64,000 bases of DNA. It comes from JAXHUH01 sp034211175 (GTDB taxonomy: Bacteria; Actinomycetota; Acidimicrobiia; Acidimicrobiales; CAIXPF01). The position numbers and the translations under genes were made by a program. Within the stretch, counting starts at the first letter, position 1, and each line of letters opens with the position of its first letter. This document shows, piece after piece, positions 43,120 through 51,630 of this stretch. A model generated the notes under the pieces. That model made no database searches, was not told the DNA's origin, and worked only from the letters and a program-made list of their open reading frames with translations. The stretch is taken from NCBI GenBank assembly GCA_034211175.1, contig JAXHUH010000240.1, positions 14,610 through 78,609 of the forward strand, given 5' to 3'.

Positions 43120-44294
43120 GCGTCCTCCTGTCCGAGGATGAGAGTTGCGCTGCCCATGCGGTTCGCCAGTGAGCCGCCGGTGCCATGCGCCAGCGCGAGC
43201 TGGCAGTCCGGCACCTGGACCTCGCCGTGGGCCTCGCCGCGCAGCTGGCGGACGGCCTCGATGATCTTGGTCATGCCGCCCCGGTTGGCGGGGTGGTTGT
43301 TGCACAGGCCGCCGCCGTCGGTGTTGAACGGCAGCCGACCGTCCGGTGCGCGCAGGCCCTGGTCGGCCACGAACGTGCCGCCCTTGCCCTTCTCGCAGAA
43401 CCCGAGGTCCTCGATGGTCTCCAACACGGTGATGGTGAAGGAGTCGTAGATCGATGCGTAGTCGATGTCGGCCGGGGTCACTTCCGCTTCCTCGAAGGCC
43501 CGGGGCCCCGACCACACCGCGCCGGTGTGGGTGAGGTCGATGCGGCCGTTGTCGGTGTGCTTGGGCGACTCACCGTGGCCGAGCACCTTGACGCAGCGGC
43601 GCTCGAGGTCCCGGGCGATCTCGGGGCTGACCACGACCAGGGCACCCCCGCCGTCGGTGATCACGCAGCAGTCGAGGCGGTGCAGCGGGTCACTGACGAT
43701 GGGGGACTCGACCACCTGCTCGATCGTGACCGGGTCGGGCAGGAACGCGTTCGGGTTGAACTGGGCGTGGTGCGATGCCGCGACCTTGATCTCGGCCAAC
43801 TGCTCGCTGGTGGTGCCGAACTCGTACATGTGCCGACGGGCGGCCAGCGCGTAGCCGCCGTGGATGGCCATGCCGTAGGTCATCTCGAAGCCGGCCTCGG
43901 GGGCGCTGGCGAACATCGCTCGGGCGCCGCCCATCATCGACGCCGGATCTGATCGGGGCAGGCCGCCCAACGTCACCAGCGCGACCGAGCACTTGCCCGT
44001 CGCGATGGCGGCGGCCGCGTGGCCGACGTGGCACAGGTACGACGACCCGCCGGTCTCGGTGGTGTCGATGTGGCGCAGCTTCAGCCCCAGGTACTCGGCC
44101 ATGGAGAAGCCACCGAAACCGGGGGCGTCACCGGCGCAGAAGTAGCCGTCGACGTCGTCCATGGACAAGCCGGCGTCGGCGAGGGCGCCGACGGCGACGT
44201 CAGCGTGCACCTGGGCGACGGTGCGGTCGGGGATGACGCGCAGTGGATGTTCGTAGGCGCCCGCGATGAACGCCTTGCCGCGGATGGTGGTCAA
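43116..44294 (-). CDS. SCP-X/Ltp-type thiolase-fold protein, no nucleophilic Cys
   Basis: 392 residues. The nucleophile loop reads DTTETGGSS, with no Cys where thiolases carry CASGS. Other family blocks are intact: YDSFTITVLETIEDLGFC, CNNHPANRGG and LALAHGTGG. Paired with DUF35 by a 4-bp overlap. This suggests a retro-aldolase or a non-thiolytic C-C lyase acting on a branched or steroid-side-chain acyl-CoA (inference from Ltp2-type systems). Start ATG 44294. The aldehyde dehydrogenase gene follows upstream on the same strand after 57 bp; an aldolase would release an aldehyde or ketone, which fits. Confidence 0.87.
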   Translation of the reverse strand: MTTIRGKAFIAGAYEHPLRVIPDRTVAQVHADVAVGALADAGLSMDDVDGYFCAGDAPGFGGFSMAEYLGLKLRHIDTTETGGSSYLCHVGHAAAAIATGKCSVALVTLGGLPRSDPASMMGGARAMFASAPEAGFEMTYGMAIHGGYALAARRHMYEFGTTSEQLAEIKVAASHHAQFNPNAFLPDPVTIEQVVESPIVSDPLHRLDCCVITDGGGALVVVSPEIARDLERRCVKVLGHGESPKHTDNGRIDLTHTGAVWSGPRAFEEAEVTPADIDYASIYDSFTITVLETIEDLGFCEKGKGGTFVADQGLRAPDGRLPFNTDGGGLCNNHPANRGGMTKIIEAVRQLRGEAHGEVQVPDCQLALAHGTGGSLANRMGSATLILGQEDA

Positions 44295-44351
44295 GGACTC
44301 CTCGAATCTGTCGGGGGTGATGGTGTTCGCGTCCGGGGGCCGGGTCCGGCC

Positions 44352-45761
44352 TCAGCCCTTCGAGCGGTGGACGACCTGGGGCTCGCAGAAGCCGAGCAGC
44401 CCCCACGTGCCGTTCTCGACGCCGATGCCGCTCCACTTGGCCCCGCCGAAGGGCTGGTGGGGTGCCAGCGCCAGGTGGGTGTTGACCCACGCGGTGCCGC
44501 ACTCGAGCTCTTCGGCGATCTCCGCCGCTCGCTCGACGTCGGTGCCCCACACCGAGCCGGACAGGCCGTAGTGGGTGGCGTTGGCCCGGTCGATGACCTC
44601 GTCGACGTCGCGGTAGGCGATGACGGGCAGCGCCGGGCCGAACTGCTCCTCGTCGACGATGCGGGTGCCGTCGGAGAGGCCGGTGAGGATGGTGGGCTCG
44701 AAGAAGTAGCCGTCGCCCTCGATCGGCTTGCCGCCGGCCGCAGCCACCGCGCCGGAGGACAGGGCGTCGGCGACCAGCTCGCTGACCCGTTCGAACTGGG
44801 GGCGGTTGTTGATCGGGCCCAGCTGCACGTCGGGCTCGGTGCCCGCGCCGACCTTGACGGAACGAGCCCGGTCACCGAGGCCCTCCACGATCTGGTCGTG
44901 CAACGACTCGGGCACGTACACCCGCTTGATCGCCGAGCACACCTGGCCGTTGTTCTGGAACGCACCCCAGAACAGCTTCTCGACCACGGCGTCGACGTCG
45001 ACGTCCTCGAGGACGATGGCCGGGTCGTTGCCGCCCAGCTCCAGGGTGGTGCGCTTGAGGTCGGGGGCGGCGGCGGCCGCGACCTTCTTGCCGGTGGCCA
45101 CCGACCCGGTGAAGCTGATCTTGCGGGGGACAGGGTGCGATGTCATCGATGCCCCGAGGGGGTCCTTGCCACTGACCACGTTCAGCACGCCGGGCGGCAG
45201 GACATCGCGCAGGACTTCGCCCACGGCCAGCGTGGCCCGCGGGGTGAACGGCGACGGCTTGAGCACCATCGTGTTCCCGGCAAGCAGGGCAGGGGCGATC
45301 TTCCAGGAGGCGAGCACGAGCGGGAAGTTCCACGGGGTGATGCCGGCGACGACGCCGAGGGGTCGCTGGATGACCTCGACGAACGCGGCGTCGTCGTCTT
45401 GGATCACCTGCCGGGGGATCTCCAGGTCGGCGTAGTACTGGAACCACATGGCGGCGCCGTACACCTCGAAGGTGGCCTCGCCGAGCGGCTTGCCCTGCTC
45501 GAGTGTGAGGATGGGCGCGATGTCGTTGGCGGCCGCCATCAGTGCATCGGCGGACTGGCGGAGGAGGTCGCGCCGCCGGCCCTCGTCCTGGCGCCAGTCG
45601 CGGTAGGCCTTGGCCGCCGAGGCCATGGCTGCGTCGAGCTGCTGCGGCGTGCAGTCCGGCGCCGTCGCCTCCGGAGCGCCGGTCGCCGGGTTGACGACGT
45701 CGAACGTCGCCTCGGTGCTCGCTGCGACGCCGTCGATGGTCATCGTGACTTCTTCGCTCAC
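44352..45761 (-). CDS. NAD(P)-dependent aldehyde dehydrogenase
   Basis: 469 residues. Catalytic Cys in NNGQVCSAIKR, general-base Glu in LELGGNDP, substrate/cofactor block TPWNFPLVLASWKIAPALLAGNT, and ISFTGSVATGKK. It would oxidise an aldehyde to the acid, or to CoA ester in some members. It lies directly upstream of the thiolase-like/DUF35 pair on the minus strand, probably one operon led by the candidate operator 37 bp before its start. Possible role: removing the aldehyde freed by the aldolase-type enzyme. Confidence 0.92.
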   Translation of the reverse strand: MSEEVTMTIDGVAASTEATFDVVNPATGAPEATAPDCTPQQLDAAMASAAKAYRDWRQDEGRRRDLLRQSADALMAAANDIAPILTLEQGKPLGEATFEVYGAAMWFQYYADLEIPRQVIQDDDAAFVEVIQRPLGVVAGITPWNFPLVLASWKIAPALLAGNTMVLKPSPFTPRATLAVGEVLRDVLPPGVLNVVSGKDPLGASMTSHPVPRKISFTGSVATGKKVAAAAAPDLKRTTLELGGNDPAIVLEDVDVDAVVEKLFWGAFQNNGQVCSAIKRVYVPESLHDQIVEGLGDRARSVKVGAGTEPDVQLGPINNRPQFERVSELVADALSSGAVAAAGGKPIEGDGYFFEPTILTGLSDGTRIVDEEQFGPALPVIAYRDVDEVIDRANATHYGLSGSVWGTDVERAAEIAEELECGTAWVNTHLALAPHQPFGGAKWSGIGVENGTWGLLGFCEPQVVHRSKG

Positions 45762-45797
45762 GGGTCCCCCTGTCAGGTCCCTCTGCTCGCCCTCTGC

Positions 45798-45821
45798 GAG
45801 ACATGTGGCTCAGAGTGTCGC
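45798..45821. promoter_or_regulatory. Candidate operator GAGACA-N12-TGTCGC, ALDH/esterase
   Basis: Exact GACA (45800-45803) and TGTC (45816-45819) with 12-bp spacing, in the 181-bp gap between divergent aldehyde dehydrogenase and esterase genes. Distance to the dehydrogenase start (about 38 bp) equals that seen at several other sites. Confidence 0.6.
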
Positions 45822-45942
45822 ACGCGACGGTCGGGTCGCGCCAGGTCGACCGACGGGCCGACGAAGAAGGTGAGCGTCGGGCACACTGGCCCCGGCTGCG
45901 CCGCCTGCTCTGGGCGGCCCGACGAAGGGGAGCGTGGAGACC

Positions 45943-46869
45943 ATGCCGATCGATCCGCAGATCCAGACCGTCCTCGACCAGATGGAGGAGATCGGGTTCC
46001 CCGGGCTCTCGTCCCTCCCCGTCGAGCAGGCCCGTGCGGCCCTGGCCATGATGGGGGCCGCCGAGGCCGACGCCGTGGAGGAGGTGGCCCGGGTCGAGGA
46101 TCTGGAGATCCCCGGGCCGGGCGGGGCCATCCCGGCTCGGGCCTACGTGCCGGCCACCGACGGCACGCCCCCGGTCGTCGTCTACTACCACGGCGGCGGT
46201 TTGGTTCTCGGCGGCCTCGACAGCCACGACGGCACGTGCCGCGCCCTGGCCAACGCATCCGGGGCCCTGGTGCTGAGCATCGACTACCGCCTCGCCCCGG
46301 AGCACCCGTTCCCCGCTGCGGTCGAGGACGCCGGGGCGGCGCTGGACTGGGTGGCCGCGAACGTCGCCGAGCTCGGGGGCGACCCCGCGAGGTTGGCCGT
46401 GGCCGGGGACTCGGCCGGCGGCAACCTCGCCGCGGTCGTCGCCCTCCAGGCCCGGGACGCCGGCGCACCGCAGCTGCGGGGGCAGCTGTTGGTGTACCCG
46501 GTCACCGACTCGACGATGAGCCACCCCTCGATCGAGGAGAACGCCTCCGGCTACTTCCTCACCAAGGCCGACATGGAGTGGTTCTTCGACCACTACGCTC
46601 CCGAGCGGCCCGACGACTGGCGTCTGTCACCGCTGGCCGCGCCCGACCTCGCCGGGCTGCCACCCGCCCTCGTGCTCACCGCCGAGTTCGACCCGCTGCG
46701 CGACGAAGGCGAGGCCTACGCCCGCCGGCTCGCGGATGCCGGGGTGCCGGTGGAGCTGGTGCGCAAGGACGGGTTGATCCACGGGTTCTTCGGCATGGTC
46801 GCCGACGTGGACGAGGCCCGGGACGCCATGGACCGGGCCGGGGCCGCCCTTCGGGCCTGGCTGGCCTGA
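45943..46869 (+). CDS. HSL-type alpha/beta hydrolase (esterase)
   Basis: 308 residues. Oxyanion motif YYHGGGL, DYRLAPEHPFPAAVEDA, nucleophile GDSAGGN, Asp in TAEFDPLRDEG and His in GLIHGFFGM: a complete hormone-sensitive-lipase set. Related to but distinct from the enzyme at 32557. Probably cleaves a hydrophobic carboxylic ester in the cytoplasm. ATG 45943 with GGAG 7 bp upstream. It converges on the OB-fold thiolase-like gene and shares a possible operator with the divergent aldehyde dehydrogenase. Confidence 0.9.
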   Translation: MPIDPQIQTVLDQMEEIGFPGLSSLPVEQARAALAMMGAAEADAVEEVARVEDLEIPGPGGAIPARAYVPATDGTPPVVVYYHGGGLVLGGLDSHDGTCRALANASGALVLSIDYRLAPEHPFPAAVEDAGAALDWVAANVAELGGDPARLAVAGDSAGGNLAAVVALQARDAGAPQLRGQLLVYPVTDSTMSHPSIEENASGYFLTKADMEWFFDHYAPERPDDWRLSPLAAPDLAGLPPALVLTAEFDPLRDEGEAYARRLADAGVPVELVRKDGLIHGFFGMVADVDEARDAMDRAGAALRAWLA

Positions 46870-46876
46870 GCGGCGG

Positions 46877-48370
46877 TCAGCCCAGCTCGAAGCCGGCCGG
46901 CCCCTCGCCGCCGGGCACGACGGTGACCGTCTGGCCCACGAGCTGGCCGCCCGAGAGCTCGGCGGCCAGCGACGGATCGTCCCGGCGAACGACGACCCGC
47001 CGACGGTCGGCGGTGGTGGCGTAGGCCACGACGGACGCCGGGCCGGCGTCCCGGTCGTGGATGACCGTGCCGCCGTCGACGGTCGCCGGGCCGGTGGCGC
47101 CGGGGCCGGCCTGGGCCAGCGCCGTCGCATCGATGGCAGCCTGGGCGCCGGCCAGGTCGGGCTTGGCGAACCCTCGCTCGGGCGGCGTGGTGCTCCACAG
47201 GCCGATCGAGTGCTTGGTGACGTACCAGCCCAGCCCGGTGGTGAGCCCGATGGCGCCGGGGTCGTCCCGCAGCTGCTGGGCCATGGTCGCGATGCTGTGG
47301 GACGTGTAGTTGTTGCCGGGTCCGCCGAAGTAGGCGTGGCCGCCGGTGACCGTGAACGGGCGGGGGTCGTCCAGGCTCAAGCCGAGGGCGGTGGCGGAGA
47401 TCTCCACGGCCACCGGGAAGCAGGAGTAGAAGTCGAAGCGGGAGATGTCGTCGAGGTCGCAGCCGACCGCCTCGAACAGCGCCCGTCCAGCCGTCTCGAT
47501 CGCGGGGGAGCGGTGCAGCTCCGGCCGCTCCAGCGGATAGAAGACGTCGTTGAGATCGGCGACGCCGAGGGGGAACACCCACCGGTCACGGGGGATGCCG
47601 GCGGACTCGGCCGCCTCGGCCGAGCACAGCAGGAACGCCGCCGCCTGGTCGACCTCGATGATGGCGTTCATCCGCTTGGTGTAGGGCTCGGCGATCATCC
47701 GGTTGCCGGGCGTCGGCTCGGACAGCTCCTCGGCGGTGGCCGGCTCCGGGAACCAGGCCAGGTCCGGGTGGGTCGCGGCCACCTCGGTGGCCGGCGCCAT
47801 GAACTGGCCGAGGAAGCGGCGCTGCTCGTCGAGGCTGCGCCCGGCGTGGTGGGCCACGGCCGATTCCAGGATCGGGTACAGGAACGGCGGCGGCGCCAGG
47901 CCGGCGTGCACCTCGGCGGGCGACGCGCCCATGCGCGTGTCGCCGATCTCGGTGTCCTCGCCGGTGGCCTCCCGGGCGGTCCGGGGGGCGACCCCCTGCT
48001 TGCGGGCACGGCGTACCGATGCCCCGGCCTCGGCGCCAGCGACGAGGGCCACGTCGCAGCGGCCCTCGACGATGTCGGTGCCGAGCGTGCCCACCAGCCA
48101 CTGGGGGGTGTTGCCCCCGATGGTGGACGACAGCAGGCGGCGCGGGGCCAGCCCGAGCGCAGCGGCGAGGCGGTGCGCGGCGTGCTCGGTGTGGGGGGCG
48201 AGGACGCCGGGCATGGCGATCGTGTCCACGCCCAGATCGGCGCCGCAGTCGGCGAGGGCCCGGCGGGTGGCCTCGGCGGCGAGCGTGATCGGGTCGACCA
48301 GCTCGTCGCCGCGGTTCGTGACCTGCCCGACCCCGACGAGGACCGGGGTCCTGGGGTCGAGCGCGCTCAC
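46877..48370 (-). CDS. Thiolase-fold protein with C-terminal OB-like domain
   Basis: 497 residues. N-terminal thiolase fold (TPVLVGVGQVTNRGDELVDPI), nucleophile loop STIGGNTPQ without Cys, RFDFYSCFPVAVEIS and GGHAYFGGPGNNYTSHS as the later loops, then an extra domain of about 90 residues (GGTVIHDRDAGPASVVAYATT) resembling the DUF35/OB fold. Mycobacteria have similar proteins annotated as acetyl-CoA acetyltransferase-like. Thus it resembles the thiolase-DUF35 pairs fused into one chain. GTG 48370 overlaps the MaoC stop (GTGA). Reaction unproven; C-C cleavage or acyl-CoA binding are options. Confidence 0.82.
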   Translation of the reverse strand: MSALDPRTPVLVGVGQVTNRGDELVDPITLAAEATRRALADCGADLGVDTIAMPGVLAPHTEHAAHRLAAALGLAPRRLLSSTIGGNTPQWLVGTLGTDIVEGRCDVALVAGAEAGASVRRARKQGVAPRTAREATGEDTEIGDTRMGASPAEVHAGLAPPPFLYPILESAVAHHAGRSLDEQRRFLGQFMAPATEVAATHPDLAWFPEPATAEELSEPTPGNRMIAEPYTKRMNAIIEVDQAAAFLLCSAEAAESAGIPRDRWVFPLGVADLNDVFYPLERPELHRSPAIETAGRALFEAVGCDLDDISRFDFYSCFPVAVEISATALGLSLDDPRPFTVTGGHAYFGGPGNNYTSHSIATMAQQLRDDPGAIGLTTGLGWYVTKHSIGLWSTTPPERGFAKPDLAGAQAAIDATALAQAGPGATGPATVDGGTVIHDRDAGPASVVAYATTADRRRVVVRRDDPSLAAELSGGQLVGQTVTVVPGGEGPAGFELG

Positions 48371-49206
48371 CGGGCGATCGCCCGGGCCTGGCTGAGCACG
48401 ACGTTGCCCTTCTGGGTCGACGCCTCGACGACGGCGCCGTCGCCGTCGCGCCACATCTTGGTGACGATCGTGTCCTCGGGCCACACCTGGTCGGCGAAGC
48501 GGCCCTCGAGCGTGCCGAAGGCGTCCACGTCGCCGCCGAACACCCCGGCCAGCACCGCCCGACCGACGAAGCCGAAGGTGCACAGGCCGTGGTTGAACGG
48601 CGCGTCGAAGCCAGCCATCTGCGCGAACTCCGGATCGATGTGCAGCGGGTTCCGGTCACCGGAGAGGCGGTAGATCGCTGCCTGCTCCTTGCGGGTCTCG
48701 TACTCGACCACCACGTCGGGGTCCCGGTCGGGTGGCTGGTTCTTGCCGCTGGTCGACGGGCCCCGTTCGCCGCCGAACCCGCCGGCACCACGGACGAACA
48801 AGGTGGCGGCGGCGGTGAACATCTCGCCGTCATCGTCGCTGGCCGTGCCCTCGAAGCCGAGGACCGCGGCCTTGCCCTTGTCCCACACCTCGGTGATCCG
48901 CCCATGGATCTGCACCTCGGCCCTGGGCGGCAGGGTCCGGTGGCACGTGATCGACTGCTCGCCGTGCAGGATCATGGCCGGGTTCACCTCGACCTCGCCG
49001 AACACACTGCCCATGGCCGTCAGCCCCGGGATCACGCCGTAGGTGGGCAGGACCACTGGGCCGCGACCCTCATAGACGAAATCGAGGTCCTCCGGCGGGC
49101 GGGCACCGACGCCCAGCGCGTAGAGCATGACGTCCTTGTCGTTCCAAGACGCCTTGACCGGCGGGAGTTCGAGGCCGGCGAGATCAGTGGAGATCGGTTG
49201 AGGCAT
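48367..49206 (-). CDS. MaoC-type enoyl-CoA hydratase 2 (double hotdog)
   Basis: 279 residues. The second hotdog has the hydratase-2 motif YRLSGDRNPLHIDPEFAQMA, with Asp and His catalytic, and FNHGLCTFGF. The first is the degenerate partner (TYGVIPGLTAMG, LHGEQSITCHRTLPP). It hydrates enoyl-CoA to the (3R)-hydroxyacyl-CoA, the substrate expected for the HSD17B4-type SDRs at 12948 and 30264. ATG 49206 is preferred over an upstream start. A near-perfect operator lies 34 bp upstream. Overlaps the OB-fold thiolase-like gene, so the two are coupled. Confidence 0.92.
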   Translation of the reverse strand: MPQPISTDLAGLELPPVKASWNDKDVMLYALGVGARPPEDLDFVYEGRGPVVLPTYGVIPGLTAMGSVFGEVEVNPAMILHGEQSITCHRTLPPRAEVQIHGRITEVWDKGKAAVLGFEGTASDDDGEMFTAAATLFVRGAGGFGGERGPSTSGKNQPPDRDPDVVVEYETRKEQAAIYRLSGDRNPLHIDPEFAQMAGFDAPFNHGLCTFGFVGRAVLAGVFGGDVDAFGTLEGRFADQVWPEDTIVTKMWRDGDGAVVEASTQKGNVVLSQARAIAR

Positions 49207-49240
49207 GGGCGCAGTCTGAACCGAACCCCGCGCCGACCGC

Positions 49241-49264
49241 AAGACAGAAGGCCGTTGCTGTTTC
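49241..49264. promoter_or_regulatory. Candidate operator AAGACA-N12-TGTTTC upstream of MaoC
   Basis: GACA (49243-49246) and TGTT (49259-49262), 12 bp apart, one mismatch to the core. It lies in the 106-bp gap between the MaoC start and the end of the MftD-like gene. Confidence 0.5.
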
Positions 49265-49312
49265 ACGGAGCCGACGCAACCACGGGCCCCCGGGGTCAGC
49301 GGTCGTATCGGT

Positions 49313-50512
49313 CTACGAGCCCGAGCCGGTCGCGGCGACCGCGTCGGAGAAGCCGTGGGGGATGACGATGTCGGCCGGGCTGAGCTCGGCGAGCGAGCCC
49401 TTGCCGAGTCCGAGCATGGCGGAGTCGATGCCGCCGCGGAGGACGTCGAGCACGTTCTCGACGCCGGGCTGGCCGCCGACGGCCAGGGCCCACAGCGAGG
49501 CGCGGCCGATCATGACCGCCTTCGCGCCGAGGGCGACGGCCTTGACGACGTCGCTGCCGCGGCGGATGCCGCCGTCCATGACGACCTCGATGCGATCGCC
49601 CACGGCGTCGGCGATGAGGGGCAGGGCACGGATGGAGGCGGGGGTGGTGTCGAGGTTGTTGCCGCCGTGGTTGGAGACGCTGATGGCGCTGTAGCCGGCG
49701 TCGGCCGCCCGTCTGGCGTCGTCGACGCGCATGATGCCCTTGAGCATGAACGGGCCGTCCCACTGCTCGCGCAGCCAGCGCAGGTCGTCCCAGCTGGGTG
49801 GCGGGGTGCCCATCCACTGGCCGTAGGCCTCGAAGAAGCCCGGGGGCTGCTCGCCCTCGGGGACCATGTTGGGCACGTGGAGGTCGGGCAGGGATCGGTG
49901 CTCGATGGTGTAGCGGCCGTAGCGCCAGGCGTAGCGAGGGCTGGTGAGCAGCTCGGGGGAGTGCTTGATGGAGGTCTTGAGGTCGAGGGCTTCGGGGATG
50001 TCGGGGCTGCCCCAGTCGCGGCCGTGGGAGAACGACCAGTCGAGGGTGACGATGAGGCCGGGGATGCCGGCGCGCTTGGCTCGGTCGAGTCGGGCGGTCA
50101 TCTGCTCGCGGGTGCCGCACCAGTAGATCTGGAACAAGGTCTGGGGGTTCTCGGCCATGACCTGCTCCATGGGGGTGGAGCCGAAGTTGGACAGGCCGAG
50201 GGCCGTGCCCCGGGCCGCGGAGGCCCGCGCGATGCCCATCTCGGCCTCCGGGTGCACCATCTGCACGCCGGTGGGGGAGATGAACACCGGCATCGAGATG
50301 GGTTGGCCCATGACCTCGACCGATTGGTCCCGCTCGGCGGGCTTGTCGGCGACGGTGGGCACGAAGCCCAGCTCCCGGAAGGCGCGGACGTTGTCGTCGA
50401 GGGTCTCACCGGCCTCTGCGCCGGCTTTGAGGGCCCCGAACACCGAGCGGGGCAGGATCTTGGCGGCCCGCTGGCGGGCGACCTCCACGGTCTCGAACCA
50501 CTTGTGTGCCAT
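49313..50512 (-). CDS. mftD: MftD-like FMN-dependent alpha-hydroxy-acid oxidase
   Basis: 399 residues of the lactate-oxidase superfamily. The match to pre-mycofactocin synthase MftD is strong by remembered pattern: WFETVEVARQRAAKILPRSV, PVFISPTGVQMVHPEAE, LDWSFSHGRDWGSPDIPE, and SVSNHGGNN with the catalytic His. DGGIRRGSDVVKAVALGA and GLGKGSLAELSPADIV follow. MftD makes the redox-active core of mycofactocin from its peptide. I see no mftA, B, C, E or F here, so this may be a paralogue with another hydroxy-acid substrate. ATG 50512 with GGAGG upstream. It lies between the MaoC and MceG genes on the same strand. Confidence 0.75.
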   Translation of the reverse strand: MAHKWFETVEVARQRAAKILPRSVFGALKAGAEAGETLDDNVRAFRELGFVPTVADKPAERDQSVEVMGQPISMPVFISPTGVQMVHPEAEMGIARASAARGTALGLSNFGSTPMEQVMAENPQTLFQIYWCGTREQMTARLDRAKRAGIPGLIVTLDWSFSHGRDWGSPDIPEALDLKTSIKHSPELLTSPRYAWRYGRYTIEHRSLPDLHVPNMVPEGEQPPGFFEAYGQWMGTPPPSWDDLRWLREQWDGPFMLKGIMRVDDARRAADAGYSAISVSNHGGNNLDTTPASIRALPLIADAVGDRIEVVMDGGIRRGSDVVKAVALGAKAVMIGRASLWALAVGGQPGVENVLDVLRGGIDSAMLGLGKGSLAELSPADIVIPHGFSDAVAATGSGS

Positions 50513-50571
50513 CGCTTCGGGTCCTCCGCCCTTCGATGTCGTCGGCTTTCTGTTGAACCCGGGAGGGCGGC

Positions 50572-51435
50572 TCAGACGGTGAGCAGCGCGTAGTCGTCGA
50601 CCTCTCGGCCGTCGGCTTCGAGCCGGCGGCGCTCCCGGTCCATGAGGTCCTTCTCGATCTCGGTGCGCTCGGTGGCCAGCTCGTCCATGCCGATGGGGCC
50701 CATGGCCCGGCCGGCGAGGAACTGGCGGATGAGCGGGTTGTCGGTGGTCCGCATCTCCTCCTTGGCCGCGAACTTGACCAGGTTGGCCTGGTACAGCACG
50801 GCGATGTAGTCCGAGGTGCGCATCACCGAGGCGATGTTGTGAGTGATGATCAGGAAGGTGGCGTGGGTCTCCTCCTGGATCTTCTTGATCAGCTCGTCGA
50901 GATAGGAGACCCGGACGGGGTCGAGGCCGGAGTCGGGCTCGTCGAACAGGATGATCTCGGGGTCCATCGACAGCGCCCGGGCGAGGCCGGCCCGCTTCTT
51001 CATGCCGCCGGAGACCTCGCCGGGGAACTTCTTCATGTGGTCGAGCAGGCCGACGAGGCTGGCCTTCTCGAGCACGATCTCGCGGATCTCCTTCTCGGGC
51101 TTGGTGGTGTGCTCGCGCAACGGGAAGGCGATGTTGTCGAAGATGTTCATCGACCCGAACAGGGCGCCGTCCTGGAACAGCACGCCGAACTTGCGCCGGA
51201 CCCGGTACAGGTCCTTCTCCCCCATCGAGACGGTCTCCTCACCGTCGACCCAGATCTCACCGTTGTCGGGCCGCAGCAGGCCGATGACGTTCTTGAGCAG
51301 CACCGACTTGCTGGTTCCGGACGGACCCATCACGGCACTCACCTTGCCCCGGGGGATGTCGAAGGAGATGTCCTCGAGGACCGTGTGTGATCCGAAGCTC
51401 TTCGTCACGTTGCGCAGCGAGATCGCAGCATCCAC
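50572..51435 (-). CDS. mceG: MceG/Mkl-type ATPase of the Mce transporter
   Basis: 287 residues. MlaF-family ATPase with the features of mycobacterial Mkl/MceG: FGVLFQDGALFGSMNIFDN, FPLREHT, the signature VSGGMKKRAGLARAL (141-155), Walker B IILFDE (161-166) and a C-terminal extension with GRAMGPIGMDEL. It would energise the YrbE pair encoded at 1832-3488. Walker A is GPSGTSKS (37-44), with Ser instead of the last Gly, worth checking. GTG 51435 follows GGGGAGG. Encoded about 40 kb from the mce operon, as in mycobacteria, and sharing the same operator type. Confidence 0.9.
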   Translation of the reverse strand: MDAAISLRNVTKSFGSHTVLEDISFDIPRGKVSAVMGPSGTSKSVLLKNVIGLLRPDNGEIWVDGEETVSMGEKDLYRVRRKFGVLFQDGALFGSMNIFDNIAFPLREHTTKPEKEIREIVLEKASLVGLLDHMKKFPGEVSGGMKKRAGLARALSMDPEIILFDEPDSGLDPVRVSYLDELIKKIQEETHATFLIITHNIASVMRTSDYIAVLYQANLVKFAAKEEMRTTDNPLIRQFLAGRAMGPIGMDELATERTEIEKDLMDRERRRLEADGREVDDYALLTV

Positions 51436-51535
51436 GGGTCTACCTCCCCAACGGGGGGGGACGAGGCGGGCTGCAGGTTGTTCTCGGTCATCTCGGTCCC
51501 CCAGCTCTGGTCGCCGCACGAACGCGGCGCTACAT

Positions 51536-51559
51536 TGGACACGATACTGGCTATGTCTC
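51536..51559. promoter_or_regulatory. Candidate operator TGGACA-N12-TGTCTC, mceG/TetR
   Basis: Exact GACA (51538-51541) and TGTC (51554-51557), 12 bp apart, between divergent mceG and TetR genes. The right arm and flank ATGTCTCAT match the site at 31225-31248. This links mceG and the TetR gene to the same control as the mce operon. Confidence 0.62.
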
Positions 51560-51630
51560 ATGGGGGCCAATTGCTGGAACAACCGCCCGCCCCCGAAGGG
51601 ACGTCGGCCCATGGCGGGAGAGAGGCGACC

